Positions 47,458 to 56,056 of a stretch of 64,000 nucleotides of DNA are shown in pieces. The DNA lies in the NCBI GenBank assembly GCA_964476565.1, contig CAYZBG010000018.1, forward strand, positions 1 through 64,000, read 5' to 3'. How positions within the stretch are numbered: the first letter of the stretch is position 1; every line of letters starts with the position of its first letter. This DNA comes from CAMAXB01 sp964476565 (lineage in GTDB: Bacteria; Verrucomicrobiota; Verrucomicrobiia; Opitutales; Opitutaceae). Below the pieces are notes generated by a model. The model had not been told where the DNA came from, did not search any database, and saw only the letters and a list, made by a program, of their open reading frames with translations. Position numbers and translations under genes: made by a program.

Positions 47458-50067
47458 ATGACTCATTTCATTCGGCACACCGACGAGCTCGCCACCCCGG
47501 CCCTGCTGGGCGGAAAGGCCGGTGCCCTGGCCCGCCTCGCCGCCGCGCGTCTTCCCATCCCTCCGTGGGTGGTCGTGACGCCCGAAGCGTTTGCCGCGAG
47601 CGGCGGTGGTGATCGCCTGGCCGAGACCCTTCGATCCGATCTCGCCGCGGAGCTCGTTTCGCTTGCCGGCACGCTGGCACCGGAACCGGCGTGGTTTGCC
47701 GTGCGATCCTCCGCCGTCGACGAAGACGGGGCCGAACACTCGTTCGCCGGTCAGCTCGACAGTTTTCTCTTTGTCCCGCCGGAGCAGATCCCCGCGAAGG
47801 TCGTGGCCGTCTGGCGTTCCGCCCGGAGCGAGCGGATTCTCGCGTACCGACGCGAACGCGGCCTGGCGGGGCCTCCGCAGGCGCCGGCTGTGCTCGTGCA
47901 ACGGATGATCGACGCCGAAGCCGCCGGCGTCGCCTTCAGCGCAGATCCGGTCAGCGGCCGCCGCGGTCACGCCGTTGTCTCCGCCGTCTTCGGTCTCGGC
48001 TCAGCCCTCGTGTCCGGCGAAGCCGATGCCGATACCTTCACGGTCGACCGGGCCGGCAGGATTGTGATGCGCAAGGTCGTACCGAAGCGGTACGCGCATC
48101 GCGCCGCGGCCGGCGAAGGCGAGGGGGTGAAGGCGGTCGCGGTCGATCCGGCGCTCGCCCACCGGCCCGCGATCACGGATGCTCAGGTAACCGAGATTGC
48201 CGCCCTGGCCCGTGCCGCGGAGCGCTTCTTCGGACGGCCGCAAGACATCGAATGGGCGATCGCCGATGGACGCGTGTGGCTGTTGCAATCACGCCCGATC
48301 ACCTCGCTCGCACCCCTGCCTGACCCGGATGGCGTTCTCACGATCTGGGACAACGCCAACATCGCCGAGAGCTACAGCGGTGTGACCACCCCGCTCACCT
48401 TCTCCTTTGCCCGGGGCATCTACGAGGCCGTGTACCGGGAGTTCGCCCGTCTGATGGGGGTGCCGGCGGCACGGATCGCCGAAAACCGTGACCTCTTTCC
48501 GCGCATGCTCGGGCTCGTCGAGGGGCGCATCTATTACAACCTCATCAGCTGGTATCGCCTGCTTGCCCTCCTGCCAGGATTCTCGGTCAACCGCGGCTTC
48601 ATGGAGCAAATGATGGGGGTACGCGAAGGCCTGCCGCCCGCCGTGCTGGCCACCCTCGCTCCCGCCGGTGGTTGGGCCAAGGTGAAAGACGGACTCGCCC
48701 TCGCGCGGTCGATCCTCGGGCTGGTGCGCAATCACCTGACCCTGCCACGCCAGATCCGCCGCTTCTACGCGCGACTCGAGCAGGCCCTGCGCCCCTGCGA
48801 TCCCCCGTTGGAGTCCTTGCGTCCGGATGAGTTGAGCGCCCATTTCCGGGACCTCGAACGCCAACTCCTGCTGCGCTGGGATGCGCCGCTGGTGAACGAC
48901 TTCTTCGCCATGGTGTTCTACGGCGCCCTGCGCAAGGTCACCGCGGCGTGGTGCGGCGACCGTGACGGCACGCTGCAAAACGACCTGCTCTGCGCCGAAG
49001 GCGGGATGATCAGTGCGGAGCCGGCGAAGCGCGTGCGCGAACTTGCCGCCCTTGCCGCCTCCGACCCCGCCGCGGTGGAGGTGCTTTGCAGCGGATCGCC
49101 GGCCGCCATTGAGCGCTGGCTCGACCAGGCCCCCGCGTTTCGCACCGCGTACCACTCGTACCTCGAAACCTTCGGTGACCGCTGCCTCGAGGAACTGAAG
49201 CTGGAGAGCCTCACGCTGCACGACGAGCCGTTGACCCTCCTGCGGTCCGTCGGCCAGTTCGCGCGGCGTTTCGGCACCGCCGGACTCGTTGACCACGGCA
49301 CCGAGGCGCGGCTGCGCGCCGACGCCGAGCTCCGCGTTCGGCTGGCCCTCTACCGGCGCCCGTTCCGACGCGCGATCTTCGGCTGGATCCTGCGTCACGC
49401 CCGCGCCCGGGTGCGCGACCGCGAGAATCTGCGCTTCGAACGCACCCGTCTGTTCGGACGCGTCCGTCGCATCTTCGTTGAACTGGGCCGGCGGCTGCAC
49501 GCCAGCGGACGGCTCGATCATCCGCGCGACGTGTTCTTCCTAACAGTCGAAGAGGCGCTCGGCTTCGTCGAGGGCACCACGGTCACGACGGCGCTCGCCG
49601 GACTTGCCGCCCTGCGGACGAAAGAGTTCGACGGTTACCGACAACGTTCACCCGCGGATCGTTTTGAAACCCGCGGTGCCGTGCACCTCGGGAATCGGTT
49701 CAGCGCCCCGACCGCCGCCATCGTTCCTGACGGCGACAGCCTCACGGGGATCGGCTGCTGCCCGGGGGTGGTGCGCGGCCGGGCCCGGGTGATCACCGAT
49801 CCGCGCCACGCGGTCATTGAACCGGGCGAGATCCTCGTCGCGCCCCGCACGGACCCGGGCTGGATCATGCTGTTTCCCTCCGCCGCCGGGCTCCTGGTCG
49901 AGCACGGCAGCCTGCTCTCCCACTCGGCCATTGTGGCACGCGAGATGGGCATTCCGGCGATCGTATCGATCCGGGGCGTGACTGCCTGGGCCCGCACCGG
50001 CGACTGGCTGGAGCTGGACGGCAGCACCGGGGTCGTCCGCAAGCAGGAAACACCCCCGACGCCATGA
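47458..50067 (+). CDS. PEP synthase/rifampin-phosphotransferase-like dikinase
   Basis: An 869-residue protein. The N-terminal 290 residues are a PPDK_N ATP-grasp domain (LGGKAGALARLAAARLPIPP, then FAVRSSAVDEDGAEHSFAGQ and QDIEWAIADGRVWLLQSRPI). The C-terminal swivel domain carries the phosphohistidine in SLLSHSAIVAREMGIPAIVS. Between them lies a large helical domain (NIAESYSGVTTPLTFSFARG) instead of a PEP/pyruvate TIM barrel. This is the layout of rifampin phosphotransferase: ATP gives AMP, phosphate and a phosphorylated substrate. The substrate here is probably a hydroxylated lipid or isoprenoid, by context. The gene starts 12 nt after the UbiA-like stop and ends in an ATGA overlap. The ATG at 47458 is better than a TTG at 47452. 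Confidence 0.88.
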   Translation: MTHFIRHTDELATPALLGGKAGALARLAAARLPIPPWVVVTPEAFAASGGGDRLAETLRSDLAAELVSLAGTLAPEPAWFAVRSSAVDEDGAEHSFAGQLDSFLFVPPEQIPAKVVAVWRSARSERILAYRRERGLAGPPQAPAVLVQRMIDAEAAGVAFSADPVSGRRGHAVVSAVFGLGSALVSGEADADTFTVDRAGRIVMRKVVPKRYAHRAAAGEGEGVKAVAVDPALAHRPAITDAQVTEIAALARAAERFFGRPQDIEWAIADGRVWLLQSRPITSLAPLPDPDGVLTIWDNANIAESYSGVTTPLTFSFARGIYEAVYREFARLMGVPAARIAENRDLFPRMLGLVEGRIYYNLISWYRLLALLPGFSVNRGFMEQMMGVREGLPPAVLATLAPAGGWAKVKDGLALARSILGLVRNHLTLPRQIRRFYARLEQALRPCDPPLESLRPDELSAHFRDLERQLLLRWDAPLVNDFFAMVFYGALRKVTAAWCGDRDGTLQNDLLCAEGGMISAEPAKRVRELAALAASDPAAVEVLCSGSPAAIERWLDQAPAFRTAYHSYLETFGDRCLEELKLESLTLHDEPLTLLRSVGQFARRFGTAGLVDHGTEARLRADAELRVRLALYRRPFRRAIFGWILRHARARVRDRENLRFERTRLFGRVRRIFVELGRRLHASGRLDHPRDVFFLTVEEALGFVEGTTVTTALAGLAALRTKEFDGYRQRSPADRFETRGAVHLGNRFSAPTAAIVPDGDSLTGIGCCPGVVRGRARVITDPRHAVIEPGEILVAPRTDPGWIMLFPSAAGLLVEHGSLLSHSAIVAREMGIPAIVSIRGVTAWARTGDWLELDGSTGVVRKQETPPTP

Positions 50068-51185
50068 CCGCCGCCGCCACCACCGAGGCCGCCGCCCGGG
50101 CGGACTTTTCCCGCATCCGTTACGCGCAGGTCTGGGAGGATGCCGACATCCTCGTCGAGGCGCTCGATATCCAGCCGACGGATACGGTGGTCTCCATCGC
50201 GTCGGCCGGCGACAACGCGCTCGCCTTGCTCGGGGCCGGCGCCTCGCGGGTCATCGCCCTCGACCTCAATCCCGCGCAGCTCGCCTGCCTTGCCCTGCGG
50301 GTTGCGGCCTACCGGACGCTCGATCACCGGGGCCTGCTCGCGCTGATCGGCTCACGGCCCGAATCCGCAGCCGGACGCCATGCCCTCTACCGGCAGTGCC
50401 GGCCGGCCCTGGATCGCGACGCCCAAGCGTTCTGGGATGCCCACCCGGAGGCGATCGCCGGCGGGATCGGCGGTGCGGGGAAGTTCGAACACTACTTCCG
50501 GCTCTTCCGCACGCGCGTCCTGCCGCTCGTGCACCGGCGGACCACGGTCGAGGCGCTGTTGCGCGGGGGAACACACGCCGAACGCGAGGCGTTCTATGCC
50601 GAACGCTGGGACACCTGGCGCTGGCGCCTGCTCTTCCGCCTCTTCTTCTCGCGCTTCATGATGGGCCGGCTCGGCCGCGATCCGGCGTTCTTCAAGTACG
50701 TCGAAGGCTCGGTCGCCGACCGCATCCTGCAGCGCACGCGCCACGCCCTCACCGCCCTCAACCCCGCGGAGAATCCGTACCTGCATTGGATCCTGACCGG
50801 CACCCACGGACGCGCCCTACCCTGGGCGCTGCGCGAGGAGAACTTCGATCGGATCCGCAGCCGGCTCGATCGGCTGGAGTGGCACCTGTTGACGATCGAA
50901 GCTTTTCTGGCCCGGGAACGCCCGGCGGGCACCCGCATCGACAAGGCCAATCTCAGCGACATTTTCGAATACATGTCCGAGGCAAACACGGCGAATCTGC
51001 TCGCCACCTTGGCGGCGGCGAGCCGGCCGGGAGGGCGTTTCGCCTACTGGAACATGCTGGCGCCGCGGCGCCGTCCGCCGGCGCTTGCCGACCGGCTGGA
51101 GCCGCGTGACGACGTGGCCGCGCCGCTCTTTGCCCGCGACAAGGCTTTCTTCTACAGCGCCTTGGTCGTGGAGGATGTCCGGTGA
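50064..51185 (+). CDS. DUF3419/BtaA-like aminocarboxypropyl transferase
   Basis: A 373-residue member of DUF3419. In betaine-lipid synthesis the founding protein BtaA moves the 3-amino-3-carboxypropyl group of SAM onto diacylglycerol. Visible marks are the start RIRYAQVWEDADILVEALDI, the SAM region TVVSIASAGDNALALLGAGA with IALDLNPAQLACLALRVAAY, and the C-terminal DIFEYMSEANTANLLATLAA. A BtaB-type N-methyltransferase, which would finish a betaine lipid, is not in the operon, so the product probably keeps a free homoserine-type head group. The alternative is a different acceptor such as a prenol. Both ends overlap neighbours by 4 nt. Confidence 0.88.
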   Translation: MTAAATTEAAARADFSRIRYAQVWEDADILVEALDIQPTDTVVSIASAGDNALALLGAGASRVIALDLNPAQLACLALRVAAYRTLDHRGLLALIGSRPESAAGRHALYRQCRPALDRDAQAFWDAHPEAIAGGIGGAGKFEHYFRLFRTRVLPLVHRRTTVEALLRGGTHAEREAFYAERWDTWRWRLLFRLFFSRFMMGRLGRDPAFFKYVEGSVADRILQRTRHALTALNPAENPYLHWILTGTHGRALPWALREENFDRIRSRLDRLEWHLLTIEAFLARERPAGTRIDKANLSDIFEYMSEANTANLLATLAAASRPGGRFAYWNMLAPRRRPPALADRLEPRDDVAAPLFARDKAFFYSALVVEDVR

Positions 51186-52501
51186 ACGCCCTTCCTGGCA
51201 TCGCCGGGGTGATGGTGGCGCTGGGCCTGCTCCTCCCCGCCGCCAAGGCGCTGCAGCGGCGAGGCACGCTGGGAGCCGAGGGCGCACGGAAGTTGGTGCA
51301 TGTCGGCATGGGCACCCTCTGCCTGACCTTTCCCTGGCTCTTCACCGAACCATGGCCGGTGTGGGTGCTGGCCGGCCTGGCGGTCGGAGCGCTGCTGCTG
51401 CTGCGCGAGGTGAAGGCCTTGCGCCACAACCTCGGCAGCGTGCTCCATGACGTGGACCGGGCGTCGCTGGGGGAGCTGTACTTTCCCATCGGCGTGGCGG
51501 CCGTGTTCACCCTCGCCCAAGGCGATACCCTTCGCTTCGTCGTGCCGGTGGCCCTGCTGACGTGGGCCGATGCGGCCGGGGCGCTGGTCGGCCGGAGCCT
51601 CGGTCGGCACCGGTTCGCCACCCTCGAGGGGGAGAAGAGCGTGGAGGGTTCGCTTGCGGTGGGGACGGCCGGCGCCGCATGTGCCATCGTACCCTTGCTG
51701 CTCACCGGACACGAACCGGTGCGCGCCGTGGTGATGGGGGCGGCGGTCGGACTCTTTGCCCTGCTCGTCGAGGCGATCTCCTGGCGCGGCCTGGACAACG
51801 TGTTCCTTCCGCTCGCGACCTTCGCGCTGCTGAACGCATTCCTCGGCGCCACGACGGCGGAGCTGACCCTGCGGCTGGGCGTACTCGCCGGCCTGACCGT
51901 GCTCGCGCTCACCTGGCGGCGCGGTCACGTCGTCGACGACAGTGCCCGCCTGGGGGGCGCTCTCGCCCTGTACTATTTTTGGGCGGTGGGTGGCTGGACC
52001 TGGCTGGTCGCGCCTGTGGTGGTGTTGACCAGCTACGTCCGGTTGATGCCCACCATTCCGGGTGGCCCGCCCCGCCACAATCTCGTCGCGGTGATCTGCG
52101 TCGCCTCGGCCGGCCTTGTCTGGAGCGTCGCCCACGCCGTATCACCGGATCTGCGTTGGCATGCGCTGTTCACGCTGGGACTGGCCTGTCAGCAGGCCAT
52201 CATTGCACTCGTGCGCTTCTCGCAAGGACGCCCGCATTGGCCGCGGAGTGCATGGTGTACCGTGGCAACAGTGCAGGCCGCCGGCCTGCACGGCCTCGCC
52301 TTCTGGGCGGTCGATCGCTTCGCCACGGTATCCCTCGGCGGCCTGTGGGCGGGAGCGGCTATCGTGGGCCTCGCCACGGTGAGTTTCGCGGTCTGGGAGC
52401 GCAGCCTGCGCCTGCCGGAAGACGTCAACGCGCGCTGGTGGAAACAAGGACTGACCGCGCTCGTTGCGACCGGTCTCGCCGCCGGCCTTTGGAGCTTATG
52501 A
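51182..52501 (+). CDS. Polyprenol/phytol-kinase-like membrane protein with extra C-terminal domain
   Basis: A 439-residue integral membrane protein with a GTG start that overlaps the BtaA-like stop by 4 nt. The first 210 residues match the CTP-dependent polyprenol/dolichol/phytol kinase and CdsA-like group: EGARKLVHVGMGTLCLTFPW, then LTWADAAGALVGRSLGRHRF and the conserved TLEGEKSVEGSLAVGTAGAA. About 200 more residues add several helices with no motif I recognise (GGALALYYFWAVGGWTWLV, RHNLVAVICVASAGLVWSVA). The usual family length is about 200-300, so this is an extension or fusion. It would phosphorylate a lipid or isoprenoid alcohol, or activate a lipid; the substrate is not shown. Confidence 0.8.
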   Translation: MNALPGIAGVMVALGLLLPAAKALQRRGTLGAEGARKLVHVGMGTLCLTFPWLFTEPWPVWVLAGLAVGALLLLREVKALRHNLGSVLHDVDRASLGELYFPIGVAAVFTLAQGDTLRFVVPVALLTWADAAGALVGRSLGRHRFATLEGEKSVEGSLAVGTAGAACAIVPLLLTGHEPVRAVVMGAAVGLFALLVEAISWRGLDNVFLPLATFALLNAFLGATTAELTLRLGVLAGLTVLALTWRRGHVVDDSARLGGALALYYFWAVGGWTWLVAPVVVLTSYVRLMPTIPGGPPRHNLVAVICVASAGLVWSVAHAVSPDLRWHALFTLGLACQQAIIALVRFSQGRPHWPRSAWCTVATVQAAGLHGLAFWAVDRFATVSLGGLWAGAAIVGLATVSFAVWERSLRLPEDVNARWWKQGLTALVATGLAAGLWSL

Positions 52502-53412
52502 ACTCAACGGCACCTTCGGACCTCGGAGAAGATCTACGGTTGCAGCAGGACGACGCCGACGGCTCGGCCGAAGCATGGCTGTGGTGGCGTGAGGTGCCGG
52601 CCTTGCCCGGCGAGCGGCTTGGCGTGATCGGCCGCTTTCGGACGGACTCCGCAGCCGCCACCGGGAGCCTCCTCGCCCGTGCCTGCACCGCGTTGCGCGC
52701 ACAGGGTTGCACCCGCGCGGTGGGGCCGATGGACGGCAACACCTGGCGCTCCTACCGCTTCGTCACCGAGCCCGGCACCGAGCCGCCGTTCCTCTTGGAA
52801 CCGACGAATCCGCCGGAGTGGCCACAATGGTGGCAGGCGGCTGGATTCGCCCCGCTGGCCGAGTACTTCTCGACGGCATCGGACGACCTCACCACCACCG
52901 ACCCCCGGCTGGAGGCCGTACGCACCCGCCTGCATGCAGCCGGCATCAGGCTTCGGCCGCTTGATCCGGCCCGGTTCGACGATGACCTCCGCCACATCTA
53001 CGACGTCTCGCTCGTCGCGTTCCAAGCCAACTACCTCTACACCCCGATCGCGCCGGCCGCCTTCCTTCACCAGTACCGCGCCGTGGCTCCGCTCGTCCGA
53101 CCTGAACTGGTTCTGCTGGCGGAACAGGAAGGCCGGCCCGTCGGCTATGTCTTCGCCGTGCCCGATCACGCCGAGGCCCGGCGCGGCCTGCCCGTGCGCA
53201 CCTTCATCGTGAAGACGCTGGCCGTGCTGCCCGGCCGAGCGTTCGCAGGCCTTGGTGCCCTCCTGCTGGCGGAGGTTCATACCGCCGCCCGGCCGCTCGG
53301 CTTCACCCGCGTCGTCCATGCCCTGATGCACGCCTCCAATGTCTCGCGCAACCTGAGCGCGCACTACGCGAAGACCCTGCGTCGTTACACACTCTTTTCC
53401 CGCGTCCTATGA
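52498..53412 (+). CDS. GNAT-family acyltransferase
   Basis: A 304-residue protein with an atypically long GNAT architecture. It starts in an ATGA overlap with the kinase-like gene. The N-terminal half has AWLWWREVPALPGERLGVIG and GPMDGNTWRSYRFVTEPGTE, then PPFLLEPTNPPEWPQWWQAA. The C-terminal half carries the GNAT core RPELVLLAEQEGRPVGYVFA and the CoA-loop-like VLPGRAFAGLGALLLAEVHT. It resembles YghO-type proteins, whose substrates are not known. In this operon it may N-acylate the amino group left by the BtaA-like enzyme; that is inference. Catalytic residues cannot be assigned from sequence alone. Confidence 0.8.
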   Translation: MNSTAPSDLGEDLRLQQDDADGSAEAWLWWREVPALPGERLGVIGRFRTDSAAATGSLLARACTALRAQGCTRAVGPMDGNTWRSYRFVTEPGTEPPFLLEPTNPPEWPQWWQAAGFAPLAEYFSTASDDLTTTDPRLEAVRTRLHAAGIRLRPLDPARFDDDLRHIYDVSLVAFQANYLYTPIAPAAFLHQYRAVAPLVRPELVLLAEQEGRPVGYVFAVPDHAEARRGLPVRTFIVKTLAVLPGRAFAGLGALLLAEVHTAARPLGFTRVVHALMHASNVSRNLSAHYAKTLRRYTLFSRVL

Positions 53413-54971
53413 CGATCGGAGAGAAACTAACCGAGCAGGCACGTATCCGTCCCACGGCGACGGCCCTGATCGACGATGCCCGCGGCCGGACGCTGACGTT
53501 CTCCGGGCTCGAGTCCGAGGTCGCAGCGGCTGCCGGGTGGTGGCAGGCGCAGGGTATCCACCGGGGCGACGCCGTGCTCGTCTTCGTGCCGATGTCGATC
53601 GATCTGTACGTCGCCCTCCTTGGACTCTTTCGCATCGGCGCCGTCGCGCTGTTTCTCGACCCGAGTTCGGGCCTGGAACACCTGGAACGTTGCTGCAACC
53701 GCCGCCCTCCCCGGGCGCTCTTCGCCGTCCCGAAGGCGCATCTATTGCGGCTCCGCTCCCCGGCCCTTCGCCGCATCCCGGTGAAGATCACCCCGTCAGG
53801 CTGGTTGCCTTGGACCCGACGTTGGCCGCGCGCCTGGTCCGGGCCGGCGACGGCGCCGGCGCTGGCCACCCCCGCGGACGAGGCGCTGCTCACCTTCACC
53901 AGCGGCAGCACCGGAATGCCCAAGGGGGCGGTGCGCACCCAGGCCTTCCTGCTGGCGCAATACGAAGCCCTCGCGCCCAGCCTCGAACTCGAGCCGGGCG
54001 AGGTCGATCTCGCCACCCTGCCGGTCTTCGTGCTCGCCAACCTTGCCGCAGGCGTCACGACCGTGATCCCGGATGCCGACCTGCGCCGGCCCGGTGCGGT
54101 CGACGCCGACGCGATCCTGCGCCAGATCGATCGTCATCACGTCACGCGCCTCACGGCCTCGCCGGCGTTCTTTGAACGCATACTTGGCGCATGCACGGCC
54201 TCCGGCGTCACCCTGCCCGGATTGCGCAAGCTGCACACCGGCGGAGCGCCGGTGTTTCCCCGCTTGCTCGAAGCCCTGCGTGCAGCCGCGCCGAACGCCG
54301 CCGTGACCGCAGTCTACGGTTCAACCGAAGCCGAACCGATCGCCCACCTCGACGCGCGCGACATCGCAGCGGCCGACCTTGCCGCCATGCGTTCGGGTCG
54401 CGGCCTGCTCGCGGGCCGGCCCGAACCGCAGATCGGTCTTCGCATCGTACGCGATCGCTGGGGAGAGCCGCGGAGCTACCCGGACGCCTGGGCCTTCGAG
54501 GCAGACACACTGCCCGCGGGCGAGACCGGCGAGATCGTCGTCACCGGGGCCCATGTGCTGAAGGGCTACCTCGACGGACGCGGGGACGAGGAGACCAAGT
54601 TTCGCGTTGGGGACCACGTGTGGCATCGCACGGGCGACGCCGGCTGCCTCGATGCCGAGGGCAGAGTGTGGCTGCAGGGGCGGTGCGCCGCCCGCATCGA
54701 CGACACGCGGGGACGGCTTTATCCCTTCGGCGTGGAATGCGTGGCCATGACTTTTCCCTCGATCCGCCGCGCCGCGCTCGTCGCCCACGCTGGACAGCGT
54801 ATCCTCGTGGTGGAGACGCACGGGGACTCCGATGCGGCCGCGCTGCGGGATGCGGTTTCTTGGGCGCAGGTGGACGCAATTCGGGTCATTGCCACCATGC
54901 CGGTCGACTCGCGGCACAATGCGAAGATCGACTACCCCCGCCTGCGTCGCTGGCTGGAGCAGGCACCATAA
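53409..54971 (+). CDS. AMP-dependent ligase/synthetase, OleC-like
   Basis: A 520-residue adenylate-forming enzyme. Motifs are intact: the P-loop-like LTFTSGSTGMPKGAVRTQAF, the A4/A5 region LHTGGAPVFPRLLEAL and TAVYGSTEAEPIAHL, the A7 motif WHRTGDAGCLD, and the C-terminal catalytic Lys in SRHNAKIDYPRLRR. The TEAEPIA pattern and overall layout resemble OleC-type enzymes (beta-lactone synthetases of olefin biosynthesis) and fatty-acid ligases. OleA, OleB and OleD are absent here. The start overlaps the acyltransferase stop by 4 nt. It is the last gene of the operon and probably activates a carboxylic acid for attachment to the lipid product. Confidence 0.88.
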   Translation: MTIGEKLTEQARIRPTATALIDDARGRTLTFSGLESEVAAAAGWWQAQGIHRGDAVLVFVPMSIDLYVALLGLFRIGAVALFLDPSSGLEHLERCCNRRPPRALFAVPKAHLLRLRSPALRRIPVKITPSGWLPWTRRWPRAWSGPATAPALATPADEALLTFTSGSTGMPKGAVRTQAFLLAQYEALAPSLELEPGEVDLATLPVFVLANLAAGVTTVIPDADLRRPGAVDADAILRQIDRHHVTRLTASPAFFERILGACTASGVTLPGLRKLHTGGAPVFPRLLEALRAAAPNAAVTAVYGSTEAEPIAHLDARDIAAADLAAMRSGRGLLAGRPEPQIGLRIVRDRWGEPRSYPDAWAFEADTLPAGETGEIVVTGAHVLKGYLDGRGDEETKFRVGDHVWHRTGDAGCLDAEGRVWLQGRCAARIDDTRGRLYPFGVECVAMTFPSIRRAALVAHAGQRILVVETHGDSDAAALRDAVSWAQVDAIRVIATMPVDSRHNAKIDYPRLRRWLEQAP

Positions 54972-55113
54972 CGCCGCGGAGCGCACACCGGACGGATTTC
55001 GGCGTAAATAAGTTATGCGCAGGCCGTCAAAGGACGGTCAAAGTGGGGGCGGCGCGGTGGCTCCGAGAGGTGTGCGATTGTCCGCGTGACACCGGACCGG
55101 CACCGTACCGGCC

Positions 55114-56004
55114 ATGAACACGTTCTCGGGCTATCCCTATCTGGTCGGTTACCTCGCGGCGTATTTTGCCGGTGTGGGCGGAGTCTGGCTCTGGCAATGG
55201 AAGCGTCAGCGCGAGAAACCACCGGTGGCGGAGAAACTGATCCGCGGGCCCGGTGAATCGCTTCGCCGCGAGTTGGACCGGTATGACCGCAGTCTGGTTT
55301 TTCACCTCGTTGGGTGCGCGCTGCTCCCGCTGCTCGTCCTGACTTCGGGGCTCTGGTTTGTCTCGGGCCTCGGTCCGGCTGCCCGCCTCGACGCGTTGAT
55401 CGGTCTCGGGGTGGCCTTGCTCGGGACCCTCTACGGAAGCGGCCGCTGGTTGCTCGTCCTCCTGCAACGTCGGCGCGACTTGAAGCAGCGGTGGTTCAAC
55501 GCACGGACCGTCGCCGAGGCGATTGAGCCGTTGCGCCAGGCCGGTCTGCGGGTGTTTCACGACGTACCCGCCCTCGAGGCCAACCCTCCATTTACCCTCG
55601 ACCACGTCATTGTCAGCCCGGCCGGCGTCTACTTGCTCAAGACGAAGACCGTGAATCGCGGCAAAGCCCGGCCCGGCCTGGACGAGCACAAAATCGTTTA
55701 CGACGGTCACGAGCTGATCTTCCCGTGGGGCGACGACGCCAAGCCGCTCAACGAGATTCGCGATCCGGCGGTGTGGCTTGACCATTGGCTGGTGCAGCTG
55801 CTGGGCCGCCGCGTTCCCGTTCACCCCGTGCTCGTTTTCCCCGGCTGGTGGGTCGAGGACCAGGCGGCCCAAAGCAATGTGCGCGTGACCAATCCGCTCC
55901 AGGTCGCCGCCCTCGCCTCCCGCCGCGAAGCGGTGCTGACGGCAGAGCAGATCGACCTGGTGGCCAAGCACCTCGAAACCCGCTGTCGCGACGTCGAAGC
56001 CTAG
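55114..56004 (+). CDS. NERD-domain (nuclease-related) membrane protein
   Basis: A 296-residue protein. The N-terminal 120 residues hold membrane helices (YLVGYLAAYFAGVGGVWLWQ, then LVFHLVGCALLPLLVLTSGL and LIGLGVALLGTLYGSGRWLL). The NERD domain follows at about residues 130-260: WFNARTVAEAIEPLRQAGLR, FTLDHVIVSPAGVYLLKTKT and VLVFPGWWVED. The Asp of LDHV and the Lys-Thr-Lys of LLKTKT match the nuclease-like core, with the second acidic residue (E/D) replaced by Lys or Thr, so activity is uncertain. NERD proteins are thought to process DNA. It is a single gene between two gaps. Confidence 0.85.
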   Translation: MNTFSGYPYLVGYLAAYFAGVGGVWLWQWKRQREKPPVAEKLIRGPGESLRRELDRYDRSLVFHLVGCALLPLLVLTSGLWFVSGLGPAARLDALIGLGVALLGTLYGSGRWLLVLLQRRRDLKQRWFNARTVAEAIEPLRQAGLRVFHDVPALEANPPFTLDHVIVSPAGVYLLKTKTVNRGKARPGLDEHKIVYDGHELIFPWGDDAKPLNEIRDPAVWLDHWLVQLLGRRVPVHPVLVFPGWWVEDQAAQSNVRVTNPLQVAALASRREAVLTAEQIDLVAKHLETRCRDVEA

Positions 56005-56056
56005 ACGGACCGAACGCGGCAAAAATGGGCTGTTCTCGCGTCGTGCGCCGGGTAAG

